This document shows positions 11,640 through 23,274 of a stretch of 64,000 nt of DNA, one piece after another. The stretch lies in assembly GCA_027924585.1 (NCBI GenBank), contig BSBM01000179.1, positions 15,658,501 through 15,722,500 of the forward strand, written 5' to 3'. Under the pieces are notes generated by a model. The model did no database searches. It had not been told where the DNA came from and saw only the letters and a program-made list of their open reading frames with translations. The DNA is from Larix kaempferi (taxonomy: Eukaryota > Streptophyta > Pinopsida > Pinales > Pinaceae). Each line of letters begins with the position of its first letter. Position 1 is the stretch's first letter. Position numbers and translations under genes: made by a program.

Positions 11640-12775
11640 CGTAGGTCAGCTATATAAATTGGGACCATATGAAGTACTGCGCAAGTGTGTGTTAGAGAAC
11701 GCGAAACCATTTATATTAGCAGATGCACACTCAGGAGCAGCAGGAGTTCACTACGCAGAAGATATTGTGAGCAAAGCTATGGTGGCTCACGATTCACAAA
11801 GACGTAAAGGAGCATTTCCAAAGCTGCGATGTGTGTCAAAGGATGGGAAAGCCATCGTGAAGAGATGAGATGCCATTAAATCCACAGTTGACATTACAGG
11901 AATTCGAGAAATGGGCAATTGATTTTGTGGGAACTATAAACCCACCAGGAAAAAGAACTGGTGTGAGGTACATTATTATTGCAATTGATTACCTCACCAG
12001 ATGGGCAGAAGCAAATCCAGTAAAGGACTGTAGCGCAGGTACTACCGCGTAGTTCATATTTGAAGACATCCTTACGAGGTTTGGATTCCCAAAGATTTTG
12101 ATGAGTGATCAAGGCACTCACTTTTTGAACATAACCATTGAGGCATTGACAAAAGAATTTCGTATTCATCATCAACGAAGTACACCATATCATCCGCAGG
12201 CGAATGGAACTGTTGAAGCATTCAATAAAATATTGGAGAATGCGCTGACCAAGGTATGCAATGTGAATCGGGATGATTGGGACCTATGCATTCCTGTTGT
12301 GTTATGGGCATACAGAACCACATGGAAGAATTTGATTGGCTATACACCATTTAGGAAGGAATCCATTATGCCTATGGAGTACATAGTTCCCATCTTGAGA
12401 ATAACAGCGTTTACAGGAATGGAAGATCGCGAAGTGCTAGAAGAAAGGCTTCTACATTTGGTTGGTCTAGAGGAGGATAGATTCATTGCAGGATTTCACC
12501 AACAAGTGCAAAAGGAAAGAGAAAAAGCATGGCATGATCACCATATAAAAAACAAGACCTTTCAGGTAGGTGATCTAGTCATCCTATATGATAGCAAGTT
12601 TATGAAATTTCCTGGAAAATTTAAAATGCATTGGCTTGTTCAATAAACTATTGTGCATGTTACTAATGTTGGCGTAGTTCAGTTAGCCACATTAGCAGGA
12701 GATAACTTGCCCGGTTTAATTAATGGAAGCAGACTAAAACCCTATCGGGATAGTCTTGCTTTGCAGAACCTGTGA
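11640..12775 (+). pseudogene. Element G integrase
   Basis: The HHCC zinc domain can be read near 11,725-11,850 across a frame change (ending CDVCQRMG near 11,833). The catalytic core is in one frame from 11,870: first Asp at 11,921 (WAIDFVG), second Asp at 12,107 (SDQGTHF), Glu at 12,215 (NGTVEAFNK). The spacings of 62 and 36 residues are normal for a D,D-35-E enzyme. A C-terminal part ([19 protein letters not shown], then a beta-rich tail) runs to TGA at 12,773-12,775. Stops at 12,050 and 12,644 interrupt it. No chromodomain is evident. Confidence 0.88.
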
Positions 12776-13235
12776 TGATCCAAAAGAAGGAAATTTATAA
12801 GTGTTGAGTACAGTTGAAATTGGGCACTAGAAAGGGGGAAGAGTCTATACGCAATGTATGATGAGGAACATATATATACCATGCATCACTGTTAAGATGT
12901 GCCACTGCGCCCAAAAAAAAGAAAAAAGAAAAGAGGAACCATGCAGTTGCGAAGTCCAAAAGGAAATTGCGAAGATCAAGTGAATGAGAAAAGATGTTAA
13001 GTTCAGAGGCAAGAACACTTAGAATTTTCCTACAAGTAATGTTTCTTTCAAACTTACGGGCGTTAACGAACACTTAGAATTGTCTTGCACACCTTACTTT
13101 GCAAGTTATTTTCGGTAAGTTGTCTGAACCCCTGTGGATGTTCTCCAGTGGATGTCTAAGTGGACCACCATTGAAGAAGAATTCACGATACAAGAGACTA
13201 TGAAGGTATTTCAATACGGAGGGATCTAAGGGTTA
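12776..13235 (+). other. Non-coding spacer between integrase and third ORF of element G
   Basis: No open frame of note. An A-rich tract near 12,910-12,935 and several pyrimidine/AG steps could act in RNA processing that places the downstream ORF near a 5' end; nothing proves this. Confidence 0.4.
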
Positions 13236-16051
13236 ATGAGAACCCCATCCAAGAAGGGCATCTTAGAACCAGGTCAAGCGTCTAGAAGATCACCGAGACA
13301 CGGTCCAAAAATGCAAGACAAAGGAAAAGATCTAGTGGGACCGAGAACGAAGGTACCGAAGATGGCTTCGACAGTGCAGAAGCCGCCGATAGCTGATAAG
13401 GAGATACATTCGACAATGACTCTAGATTATATCTTACTGTGTGCATGGGACGCACCGATCTTTAGGTTAGCAAAGAATGCAAAATACGACATCCCGCTAT
13501 CACCCATATCGAAGCACATCAATGTCGATAAAAATTTGTTGGGTAAAATTCCAGAATGTAAGTGGGAAGATTATGATTTGCTTTAGATGCAGAAGGACGA
13601 GCCCAATGAGCCTAGGTTCCCACAGTTCCAACCCGACCAGTACATGTGTTGGAAGAAATACGTAAAGGGCGACTTGACCTTGGGTGCAGAAAGATGGTTA
13701 TCTAGAGTAGTCAAGTTGGGACTACTCAATTTGCTCAGACTCTCGCATTTTGACAGATCACTAGAGCTGAATGTGGTGGTGCGAACACTGATGGAATGCA
13801 TTCACCAGGGATATTTGTGGCTTGACCTCAATGTCGACCTGACTATTGACATTATCCACCGCATTACTGGCTTGAGTAAAAGGGGAAAAGATCCCAAGCA
13901 GTTTTTCCAAGGGAAAAGCAAGGACAAAGAAGCCGTGGCAAAGATGAAAAAAACTCTTCTAACTGTCATCAAAGGAAAGAGGGGCTTTCATACAGACGAC
14001 ATAGATGACAAAGCGATGCAGTTTATCACGCAGCTGTTAGCTAACAAGATTTTAAGAAAATGCAGGCCTCTGGAGGTGCCTGCGGGTGTAGTACTACTTG
14101 GCGCCATAGTCGCGGAGGTAGAGTAGTTCATCTGGTGTCAATACCTGTTGAAGAAGTTCCTAGAGGAACTAAATGACACATAGCTCAATGGAGGAAATTT
14201 CCATTTTACCTAGATGATAGTGTCAATCGCCTTCATTGGGTGGAAGGAGACGAAGGATTATGTTGGCGTAATCACCAAGACCAATGATTGCAGAGGGGCC
14301 CGTTACTCAAATATTTGGGAAAATATGAACTCGCAAAGATAGCACACGATAGTTGAGGTGTTATACCAATATTATAGCTAGATGCGCGACTCAATCATAC
14401 TCACGCCCTGGATATCAAAGCAGGTAACGAGTAGGTATAATCGCACTATTAATTTTTGTGCTGACATGTGCAGTATTCACATTTCAGCCAATGCGCAAAA
14501 GAGGAACGTGGAATGGTTCGTAGGTAACTACCATATGTATGAAGATGATATTGATAATATCATGAGGGAATGGCCTACCAAATTTTGAGTGGAAATTGTA
14601 GAGGTGGAAAGCGACTCTGGCGAGGACGAACCTATTCCATGTCCTATCACTGAAGAAAAGGAGATGAGAAAAAAGAAGGAACCTGAGAGCCCAGCAAAGA
14701 AAAAGGGAGCGTGGAAGAAGCAGAAAGCTGATAAAAGTCAGTCAGATGCAGTACTCCATGACAAGGATTAAGAAAAATAGTGGCAAGGGTCACAGAATCA
14801 ATGGAATATCTGATGACCGAGAAGGAGAAAAAGGACAAGGCGATTCAAGAAATTCTACAGAATAATCTGACCACGTTGCAAGGGATTACAGTGAAAATTG
14901 AAGAAGTCCACAAAATATTGCCCCTGCCGCAGGACTCCAAGTCCGAAGTGAAGTTGGGAGGAACTTCGCAGCAGAGGGAGCTGCAACTAACCATGACCGT
15001 GCCTGCAAAGTCCTGTGTTGTTCACCTTGATCCATTAACTGTAAGCCTGCCACTTACAGAACAACTACTGTTGGACACAAAGGACATCGAGTGTGTGGAG
15101 CTCGATCTAGCGAAGATACCAGTGCCTGGTTTAAATTATTTTCATCTACAGGTTGTCGGAGAAATGCATGAGAGAACTGTTGATGCGCTGAAAGAAAAAG
15201 CTGAGCTACAAGCAGCTAATAAGCAGTTGGAGGAATCTAGCTCGCAGAGAGCTATGGAACAACACGATGAGCATGATCATCAAAAAAGACTAGAATCCAC
15301 GATCACAATGGTCGTAGATGACATAGAAGAATTTGAAGTACAGGTAGACCCCGCAAACACTGTCCTTAAGATTGGCGAGCTGGTTAACAATCTTAAGACA
15401 GAGATGCAAGACATGGAGATCAGCCATGAAGCTAAGGTTGCTACCTTGGAGGCATAGATCAACCCACAGACCCCGTTGGATCAGTAGCAGTTAAGAGCAA
15501 AAGAGGTGAAGGTCGCAACAGAGAGTATCGCTACCGATGTGGCTAAGTATCAGAGTTTGTTAGATAAGGCGTCGAAGGCATTCACTGCTCTCGAAGAGGA
15601 CCTAGAACTGCTGCAAGTAAAGAACATTGTGAAAAATAAGCAAGGAGCACTAGAACAGTTGGATGTAGAAGTAAAAGCCCTGCTACCAAGAGAAAGGCTT
15701 CAAAATTACAGGGAAATCAATGTGCTGAAGAAAGAAGTGCAAGCCTTAAGAGAAAAAGAGACTTAAATGGGGGATAAATCACAACCCTTGCTGGAGGACG
15801 CCGAATCGATCTCGCAGGAGATCGAGGAGAAGTTAAAGGAGCTATGTGAAAATCAAGAATAGGTGGAAGGCCAAGTTGGGGATGAGATAACACCTAACAT
15901 GTTGGAAACAGTCAAGCAAGTCCAGCAAGACATAAAGGAAGCAGTCGAAAAGGTGATTGTCACATACAATGAGTTTGCTGCGGAGCTAGCTCCGTAGGTG
16001 GCGGAACAACTTGGAGAAGTTGCAGGTGGCTCAGGGACGAGCCACATGTAA
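13236..16051 (+). pseudogene. Third ORF of element G (env-position protein, unknown fold, coiled-coil C-terminus)
   Basis: An ATG at 13,236 opens a frame that stays readable to 14,770, with stops at 13,584, 14,124, 14,180, 14,212, 14,340, 14,370 and 14,587. The frame then shifts and continues from about 14,775 to a TAA at 16,049-16,051, so about 935 codons in all. The N-terminus is basic and Pro/Ser-rich. The middle (about 13,590-14,580) is a folded, Trp- and Leu-rich region (GYLWLDLNVDLTIDIIHRI near 13,810). A Lys/Glu-rich hinge follows at 14,590-14,770. From 15,180 onward the sequence is heptad-like and rich in Glu, Lys, Leu and Ala. I see no obvious transmembrane segment or signal peptide. 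The position matches the extra or env-like ORF of Athila-type gypsy elements, but I cannot show homology to them. Confidence 0.7.
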
Positions 16052-17440
16052 GTGTTAGGGGCCTGTTGGGCCTGGCCCAAGTGGGGCATTTTGAGCAAGA
16101 AGGATTTTTGGAACTACGGAGCTGAGCGCAGTTCAAATAGAATATTTTTGGTATAAGTTTTTGGGATGCTACGAAGTTGCGCACAGCGCAGCGTTGGAAG
16201 AGCTGCGAAGATCAGTGCTTTGAGGAGACAGCATTGCCATGTGTCCATTCTACGTGGATCTGGAAAAGCACAGTGTTGGACAGAAGATGACACAGATTCC
16301 GGTTAGACCAGTGGTGGTCTATTTTTGGTAAAGATGCTCCAGGAGTACCAAGCAGTGGGTAGGAGCAAAGAGGAAAGAAAGTGACTGGTCGCACATGCGA
16401 AAGAACCACTACCTAAACCAGTCGCACGAGACCGTTAGAGGAAGAATGGATTGGTGAAAGTGACATGTTGGCATGCGTGCGACAGGAAGGCTGATAGCGA
16501 CATGAGGCATGCGCTGAAGGCAACCACGACAGAATATTCGCTACTAGAAGCCAGCACGTCCGGTTAAGGGAAAACGGTGATAGTTTTGTAAACCTAAGGG
16601 TTTTGGCCTTCGAATTGTAAAGACATGACCTACGGGAATGATCTATAAGTAAGGCATTTTTTGTATGGGAAAGGGTTAATCTTCATTATTGATCTTTTGA
16701 GTTACTATTGAATCTCTCGTTTTGTAATGTTATTAACTAAATAGATCTCTGTTGAGAGACGATTTTGTAAAAGCTCTACAAGCTATGTGCGTAGAGGCCT
16801 ATTGAGAGAGAAGAGAGTCTGCAACTAAGTGCGCAGATAAAGAACTATTGTACCCTTTCCAAATACTAATATAGAAATAGTTCTTGCGGACATAGCCTCC
16901 ATACTGGGGGTGAACCATGTTAAATACTGTGTAGTGTGATTGTTTTTGTGTTTGCATTTGCTTATTTGCTTACATTGGATGATTGGATTCTCATTTATCA
17001 GTTGGTGTGTTAATGCTTTTATATGTATTCACCATAGAAGAAAGATGGGAATAATATGTTAAGTATTGTGGGAATGAATGAATGTTGAATTCCCAGTATT
17101 CCAAGTCTATGGAAGCATCAGTCGATGAATAATCACCTGTGTATGTAGAGGTCGGGTTGTATAACTCTTCAATGCACAACACCGGGTGCGCGCATCATCG
17201 TATGTTTTGTCTGCATGCATTGTTATAAAGATAAATAATATAAGGCAGTAGATGAATGACCAAGTGTTAAAGTAAAGTTTTCATAGTGGGAAAGATTGGA
17301 AGAGGAAGTGTATAAGTCAGTTGCACTGTCCTATTATTTGTATTCCACCCGAACCGCCCAGTCCTTGGATGCATTGGTTGTGCAACCGGTTAAGTTTGTA
17401 GAAGTGCAGACTACGATGCAGTCTATCATCATGCAGTCCT

Positions 17441-18233
17441 TGTGAAAATCCTCACAGCAGATCTAAGAGATGATGTATACCTCACAAGAGTAATTATGAT
17501 TAAGCAGGAAAATAGAAGAAGAGTGAACAATACAGTATAATGAGCAACATAATAATATGGTACAATAGAACTCAGATAGAAGCAATAATACTTCACACAC
17601 ACTAATTAATTAATCACAGTATGGACAAATAAATAGTACAATGGTAGAGAGGATTCAAATGCCTAAAATGGCAATTCAAATTAGCCTCTCAGAGTGATCA
17701 TAAGATCAATAGAGTGTCATCGGAGCACAACTAGGTGTCCTCATGATCATCGAAGCGCAACTAGAAGTCTTCATCATCATCAGTGGAGTCATCAATGCTC
17801 AAGTAACTGTCAACCATCAGTCAAACTAACTCTGGTAGGTGTAACTGAGTGTAACTCAATGTAACTGAGTGTAACTGAGTGTAACTGAGTGTAACTGACT
17901 GTAACTGAGTGTAACTAACTGTAACTGACTGTAACTAAGTGTAACTGAGTGTAAATGACTGTAACTGAGTGTAACTGAGTGACAACTGGACTGGTAGGTG
18001 AAGGAGGGTGAGTTGCTCCCTAAAATCAAGGAAGAAGGGCGCATTAAGCAACTCGAGGGCTAAAACTGAATAATGAGAATCTCCTGGGGGATGGATAACT
18101 GAGGGCTAGGTGCTGGACTGATGACTGGGATGCATGCAAAATGCATGCAAACCCTAAAAGGTGCATGCATGACTGAAAATGTAAATGATCAAAATACTAG
18201 TGGGACTAGGATGGAGTATAGGAATATCCTAAT
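17441..18233. mobile_element. Unclassified ~793-bp insertion in the 3' LTR of element G
   Basis: The 5' LTR reads straight through this site, so the segment was added to the 3' copy. It is flanked by AGTCCT on both sides (17,435-17,440 and 18,234-18,239), a likely target duplication. It begins TGTGAAAATCCTCACA, a small palindrome, and ends ATATCCTAAT. There are no terminal inverted repeats, no coding capacity and no CA end, so it is neither a typical solo LTR nor a TIR transposon. It contains the 10-bp tandem array at 17,841-17,980 and ATGCATGC-rich stretches near 18,130-18,170. Confidence 0.7.
17841..17980. repeat. Fourteen tandem copies of a 10-bp unit
   Basis: The unit GTAACTGAGT is repeated 14 times in perfect 10-bp register with scattered substitutions. 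CTGGTAGGTG lies on both sides (near 17,832 and 17,991), suggesting the array grew within a small duplication. Antisense translation gives a Ser/Thr/Tyr-rich frame, which I regard as incidental. Confidence 0.95.
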
Positions 18234-18475
18234 AGTCCTCAGCCCGTAGCACAAGTCTGATAGTGTGTTGCGTAGTTTCCCTATCCAAACAACTCATCAC
18301 ATCACTATGGAAACCTGATTCCACAGTGCCCCCATAGCTACACCTCGGGTGAGACCTCATCTTGTTCTCAAGTTGTTGCCGAAAGGGCTAGTGAGAAAGG
18401 GTTTTGTTGGTTCCTTGAAACCATGAAGAACCTGGGTCTACATTGGAAACCTCTAGATCAATACTTAAGCTAACA

Positions 18476-18480
18476 ATGAC
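18476..18480. repeat. Target-site duplication of element G, right copy
   Basis: ATGAC, identical to 4426-4430. Confidence 0.9.
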
Positions 18481-18581
18481 CTGTGGGGAAGAAATACTAG
18501 GCGTATCAAATCAAATCAATATACAAGTGACACGTGACCTCAAAAATGGTTGAGATCATGAATGTGAAAAAGTGAGCAGGG

Positions 18582-19967
18582 TTAATGACCTGCCCCCGAG
18601 CTATGTGCATGGGGTTTGTGATTGTGGATCACATATGTGTTGGTTTGAACGATGGGCTCATTGAAGTGCTGAGATAGATGTGATGAGGTAGGGTCAAAAT
18701 GATTGATCATGCCCCCTATCCCAGGTTCGAGGTAATCTATTATGCCCCCGAACTCAGAGGTGTCAATGCAGTGAAGATGCTGTCTTAGAGAAGCATCAAC
18801 AAGGCATTGACCAACTACTGGAAGGGGGTGTACCATGAGGCTGTGGGCTGTGGTGGCATACTGAAGTGATGATATGATGATGGGGGATTCCTTTTGTGGT
18901 GTGGATGCCCCCAGTATCGCCGATGAGAATGACGATGATGATGAGTAGGCAAGGTTTTGGGCCTGCCCACATGCTGTGGACATGTGGTTTCCTCTTTGAT
19001 TTGAAAAGGTTGAATATGTGGGTCAGAGGGATCGATGGAAGGGGTCGACTGGACAGATGGGTCTCCCTTGGAAACCATGTAAATTGTGTTAATATCTTCT
19101 GAGGAGGAAGATGTTGGCGGATGTATTTCCTCAATGAGAGGAGGGGATGTCTCTAGGTCGACATTATTCAATTTGTATAGAGCTGCTCTATAATTTGGGA
19201 GATCAGGGCAGTGATGTGAGTAATGGCCGTAAATGTCGCATATTGCACAAGGGTGATTGGTACGCAAGGATTTGTCATGAGGATGAGGGGGCAGTTCAAG
19301 TTTGAGAACTGGTATGTTAGCGTCGTCATCCAACATTTGCATGTGTTCTTGAAGTGCTAGTAATTGTGGACATTGATGGGTAGCATGGCCTATATAGTCG
19401 CACAAAGAGCACTTGGGGGGAGCATGAATTGTTGGGGGATTCTTCGCCACCTTTGGAGTCGATGGGGCGGTACGGGTTGTAGGTCCAGCGGTGAAGGTTT
19501 GTGGGCCTTTGCCCCCAGTGTAGCAGAGTGGAGGGGGAGCATTACTAGATGTTGATGCAGTGGCCACTATTGGAGGTGGTTGGTTTTGGATGTTCGGTAC
19601 ACCGGGGGGTGGGAGGTTAGAGGTATTGATGGGTTGCACCGGTTGTAAAATGACATTCGGTGTCGGGGGAGGAGTTGGGTCAGGCAGGTACCACACAGGT
19701 AGTCCTAATGTTAACCCTGGAAGGTTTAGCGTAGCCATTGCTGGGGTGCAGACTACTCTTGAAGGAGGAAATACAAACGGGATAGTGTGGATGGGTGTAG
19801 CTCCTACATGACTAGGCTTTGAGGGTGGTTGTGGTAGTAAAGAGGGTTGTTGGTTAGGTGCATGTGAGAGGGTGCACAAATCAGATATTTCGGTTATCCG
19901 TAAAGGGGGTGGAATGGATTGGAATGTGGAAGTCATGGGAGTATCTAAGTATATCACAGGTCCGACC
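18582..19967 (-). pseudogene. Element M (Ty3/gypsy): Pro-rich region with two zinc knuckles, downstream of protease
   Basis: On the minus strand an open frame of about 380 codons (19,957 down to 18,815) is rich in Pro, Thr and Ser and carries two perfect CCHC knuckles: CSLCDYIGHATHQC near 19,380-19,425 and CAICDIYGHYSHHC near 19,205-19,250. A second frame continues to 18,582. The segment was contiguous with the protease ORF at 27,356-28,209 before element A was inserted. The knuckles therefore follow the protease, which is unusual since gag knuckles normally precede it. Neither RT nor integrase can be found before the sequence is lost near 18,481, so M is either a non-autonomous derivative or truncated. 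Confidence 0.65.
19963..19967. repeat. Target-site duplication of element A, left copy
   Basis: CGACC precedes the 5' LTR of A and recurs at 27,351-27,355. Confidence 0.92.
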
Positions 19968-20571
19968 TGTTGAGATATTGTAACTTCAAAGAATATTATA
20001 TTGGTACTTTATTATTCTTGAGATGTTTCATTCCTCCTTGAAGATCTTATTGTATATCCGGAGATGTTTATTCCTCCATGGGAATGTGGTAACTTGGGTT
20101 ATTAGACTTCCCTAGTGGGGGTTGGCCCTGTATGTGTTATGTGGGTCAAAGGGTTATTAGACCACCCTAGAGGGGTCGGCCCATTCAGTTGTAGTGGGGT
20201 ATTTAACCCAATGGTTAAATACGAGCCTACATGATTTGTGTAAAAGACAAGTTGGAGTAGTGTATAAATAGAGGAGGTGTATTCCTCATTTCACACACAC
20301 TCACTCACTTGAGAGTGGCACACTTGTGGAGGAGAGGTCTGCTATGGAGAAGGAGGAGCTTATGCTCAGGGTTACATCTTTGTATATTTTTGTTCATCTA
20401 TATTGAGGAATCTTTGCTGGGTTTTCTACCCCATGAGGGTTTCCCAGGATAAATTTGTGTCTCTTGTGTTTATGCTGTGCTTGTTGTTTCTTCAGTGATC
20501 CTGTATATGCTATTATTGTGAAATGAAATGCAATGCTGCTATTTTGTGTCTTAGAATATTAAATATTAACA
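19968..20571 (+). repeat. 5' LTR of element A
   Basis: Begins TGTTGAGATATTG and ends TTAACA. A good TATA box (TATAAATA) is at 20,263-20,270. It pairs with 26,747-27,350. Confidence 0.95.
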
Positions 20572-20584
20572 TGGTATCAGAGCT
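20572..20584 (+). promoter_or_regulatory. Initiator-Met tRNA primer binding site of element A
   Basis: TGGTATCAGAGCT abuts the LTR end. This is the standard primer site of plant copia elements. Confidence 0.93.
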
Positions 20585-23270
20585 AACCTGAAGGAAGGCA
20601 ATGTATGGCACTTACGACACTTGCTTCACTTGCGACAATTTGAAGGTTTGGGTTTTACATAGAGAAAACCAGTCATCGTGGAACTTTCGCTATAAATCCA
20701 TTTCTGCGAAGTTTCAGGATCTGAAAAGTTTACAGGTAGTAGATAACATCCCCAGGTACCTTGTGTCCAAAGGACACCCTCAGATTCGTTGTACTTTGTG
20801 AGTTATGATCAGTACAAGTTAGGGTTTCTTCCTCTTCCAGATCTCAGTCAAAATCAGGTGACCTTGGAAAAAAGGTCATAACTTGGGCTAGGAAGCTCCA
20901 AATGACATTTCGTAAAAAGTGACAGGTAGTACACAGACTGCAATATCTCAGGAAACATTTTCAGAGGCCGATTTGAACCCATGACACGTGGCACGCCGTA
21001 CAAGTTCGCTCTCTGGTTTTATCCCATAAACAGGTCACGTTGCGACACTTGGCATAACTCTCTCTCCGAAAATCCAATTGAGGTCAGACCTATTGCAATG
21101 GAAATATGACAGGTCAGGCTACCACAAAAAAAATGTTTCAGACCCTGTGGAGTGAAAAGTTCAGAGTTACAGCAGAAACAATCAGGTACATATTTCTGTC
21201 AAAACAAAATTATTTTTGGAGCACCTTCATTCATGGATTCCGGAATTTAGGGTTTCGGAGAAAGTTAGAATTTTTGGAATCAGAATCCATGGCTGAATGC
21301 TACTCAGGAAAATCGAAATTTAGAGACCAAGATCGAATTTTTTGGCTGGGTAGAAGACTAGGCTTGATCAAACCCCAGTTCGGGATTTTGATCGGAAAGA
21401 TGGAAAATTAGGGCTTCAGCAAAAGTTGGAATTTTTGAAGTTTGTAACCACGGCTGGAAGCTCCTTAGAAAAATAAGAGTATAGAGCCTTGGATCGAACC
21501 TTTTGATTGGGCAGAAGGGTCGGCTTCATCAAACCCTAGTTCAGGATCCTGTTCAGAAGATCCAGAAGTTTCAAAGGTAAATTTTGAGGGGTCAAATTTT
21601 TGGAGATTTCAAAATTGAAGTATGCTAGTTTGATCAGCTCAGGAAGACACATCCTTCCATCCATTCAGAAGTGTGAAAGTCAAAGATTGAATTTTTAGGG
21701 TTTCTCTAACAAACCCTAATCAAGCTCCAGATCAAGTTTCAAGGGGAGTTGAGGCTAAGGCCTTACATAAGAAGACTACAAGAAGTCTCGACATGTATTT
21801 CTTAAGGAGATAGAGGTATGTCTTGAAATCTGATTCCTGATAAAGTTCATAATATGTCAGTCTTCATATTATTTATTAGTGCAATCTTGATTAGTGTTAG
21901 AATTGTTGTATCACCCTAGTAACAGTATGAATGCATGTGAATGAGAGAAGACATTCATTGATTAGGGCTATATGATTGTACTAATGCACTGTGGTGTTGT
22001 ATGAGGTTGATGTTGTCTACTAATGAGATACAGGTACATCACGAAAGACAAATCAAGTTCCATGACCATGATAACATGAAGACAAAGACTCATCCATAAT
22101 CTTTGATCACATAGAAGTTATACTTACGAGATATGTATGATTTTGTTCTATTATGCTTAACCTATGAGATATGCAGGTTCCAGCATAGGATCTCTAAATC
22201 ATTGAAGAGAACAAAGAAGATATTGATTAGGTATGTTAGACATAACTAAGCAGGTATACTAATCCAGGTATGTTTTCCTATGTCATGTTAGAATCTTACC
22301 TTATGTTGGGATCCCTTATATAAGTATACTTGGTATGATTGGTTATGCTTATTCATAAAGTTAGTAATCAAGGGTTTATGCATATTATGTCTCTTATCTT
22401 GGTTGATGATTTAACTAACTAGATCAAACAAGAATATGCATGAGTAAAAGAAGACTTCTCTAAAACCTTGAATATTATATATAATCATGACTATACATTT
22501 TCAAGATTATTTAGAACTATAATGTTTTGATAACATTGAGAATATACTAATGAATGTATGTTTGTGTATGAGATCATGAGGATGACACTTGAGCATGCAC
22601 AGTGGTACAAAATGAATAGAAGTTCAAAAGACATACAGAAGATCAAGCGGGAGGCAACCACACAAACATAAAAGATAAGTATTTAAGTTGTTATTTGAAA
22701 TAGTAAATGATATTGTCTGTAATAGATTGTATGCATATTTGTATTCATGTTGAGTGTAAACATTCATAGAGCATTTAATAGTATACTGCTAATATGCATA
22801 TGATTGGTAAGTTGGACAAAACATTCCATTGTAGCTTATCTAGAATGAAACCTCTTTGCTGACATGCTGAGAGCTATGCACACTCTCGATAGCATGTTTT
22901 GGTAGAGATGGAAGGCATCTAGATAGCCATTGTATGCATACAGGATATGGAAAAGTGTTGTGCCAAAGTACTAGTCAAGATAGTTGCATAACTATGTAAA
23001 TGATATCTATATGCATAATAGGTTATCATGTCAACATGATTTCATGATTATGAAGTATTACTAATCATGTATTTAATTTTGATTTGTAGGAAAGATCATG
23101 AAGAATGATGAACACGGCACAAGTGATGGATGTTCAACAAGAATATTTACAAATCAAACATAATATAGAAGGCTCGTGGCTAAAAGATTCTCTTAGAAAG
23201 AGGAAGAGAATCATGACGAGATGTTTTCTCCAAGTGACTGATAAGACCATTCTCTTAATGATGTAATTAA
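20585..23270 (+). other. Long non-coding leader/internal region of element A
   Basis: No coding domain can be read. Around 21,240-21,560 an approximately 140-150-bp segment is repeated in tandem with divergence (GGTTTCGGAGAAAGTTAGAA near 21,250 and the related GGGCTTCAGCAAAAGTTGGA near 21,411). The part near 21,600-21,740 resembles the leader of element B read in reverse (45,780-45,900), with the shared phrase GAATTTTTAGGGTTTCTCT. The rest holds nothing I recognise. Confidence 0.6.
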
Positions 23271-23274
23271 AGAA

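Larger units (their letters stand above)
4431..18475 (+). mobile_element. Element G: full-length Ty3/gypsy LTR retrotransposon with an extra 3' ORF
   Basis: The element spans 14,045 bp, of which about 793 bp is a later insertion in its 3' LTR. Both LTRs begin TGTTGG and end with AACA, and a 5-bp target duplication (ATGAC) flanks the whole. The order is LTR, primer site, leader ORF, gag with several zinc knuckles, protease, a second capsid-like domain, RT, RNase H, integrase, third ORF, LTR. Integrase after RNase H places it in Ty3/gypsy. The LTRs differ at roughly 9-10% of positions in the stretch I compared, so the insertion is old. Reading frames carry many stops and about four or five frameshifts; it cannot be active by itself. 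It lies inside sequence belonging to M or O. Confidence 0.93.
16064..18475 (+). repeat. 3' LTR of element G, split by an insertion
   Basis: Homologous to 4431-6043 in two blocks, 16,064-17,440 and about 18,234-18,475. It starts TGTTGGGCC and ends TAACA, followed by the target duplication ATGAC at 18,476-18,480. The preceding purine tract (GTTAGGGGCC, 16,054-16,063) is a weak polypurine tract. Confidence 0.92.

Noticed and set aside
6616-16051. Stop-codon reassignment or programmed TAG readthrough as an explanation of the many TAG codons
   Set aside because: Stops of all three kinds and frameshifts also occur, LTRs are diverged, and CAG-to-TAG deamination in a methylated element explains the excess more simply.
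17841-17980. CRISPR-like array
   Set aside because: Units are 10 bp with no spacers; it is a plain tandem repeat in a plant element.
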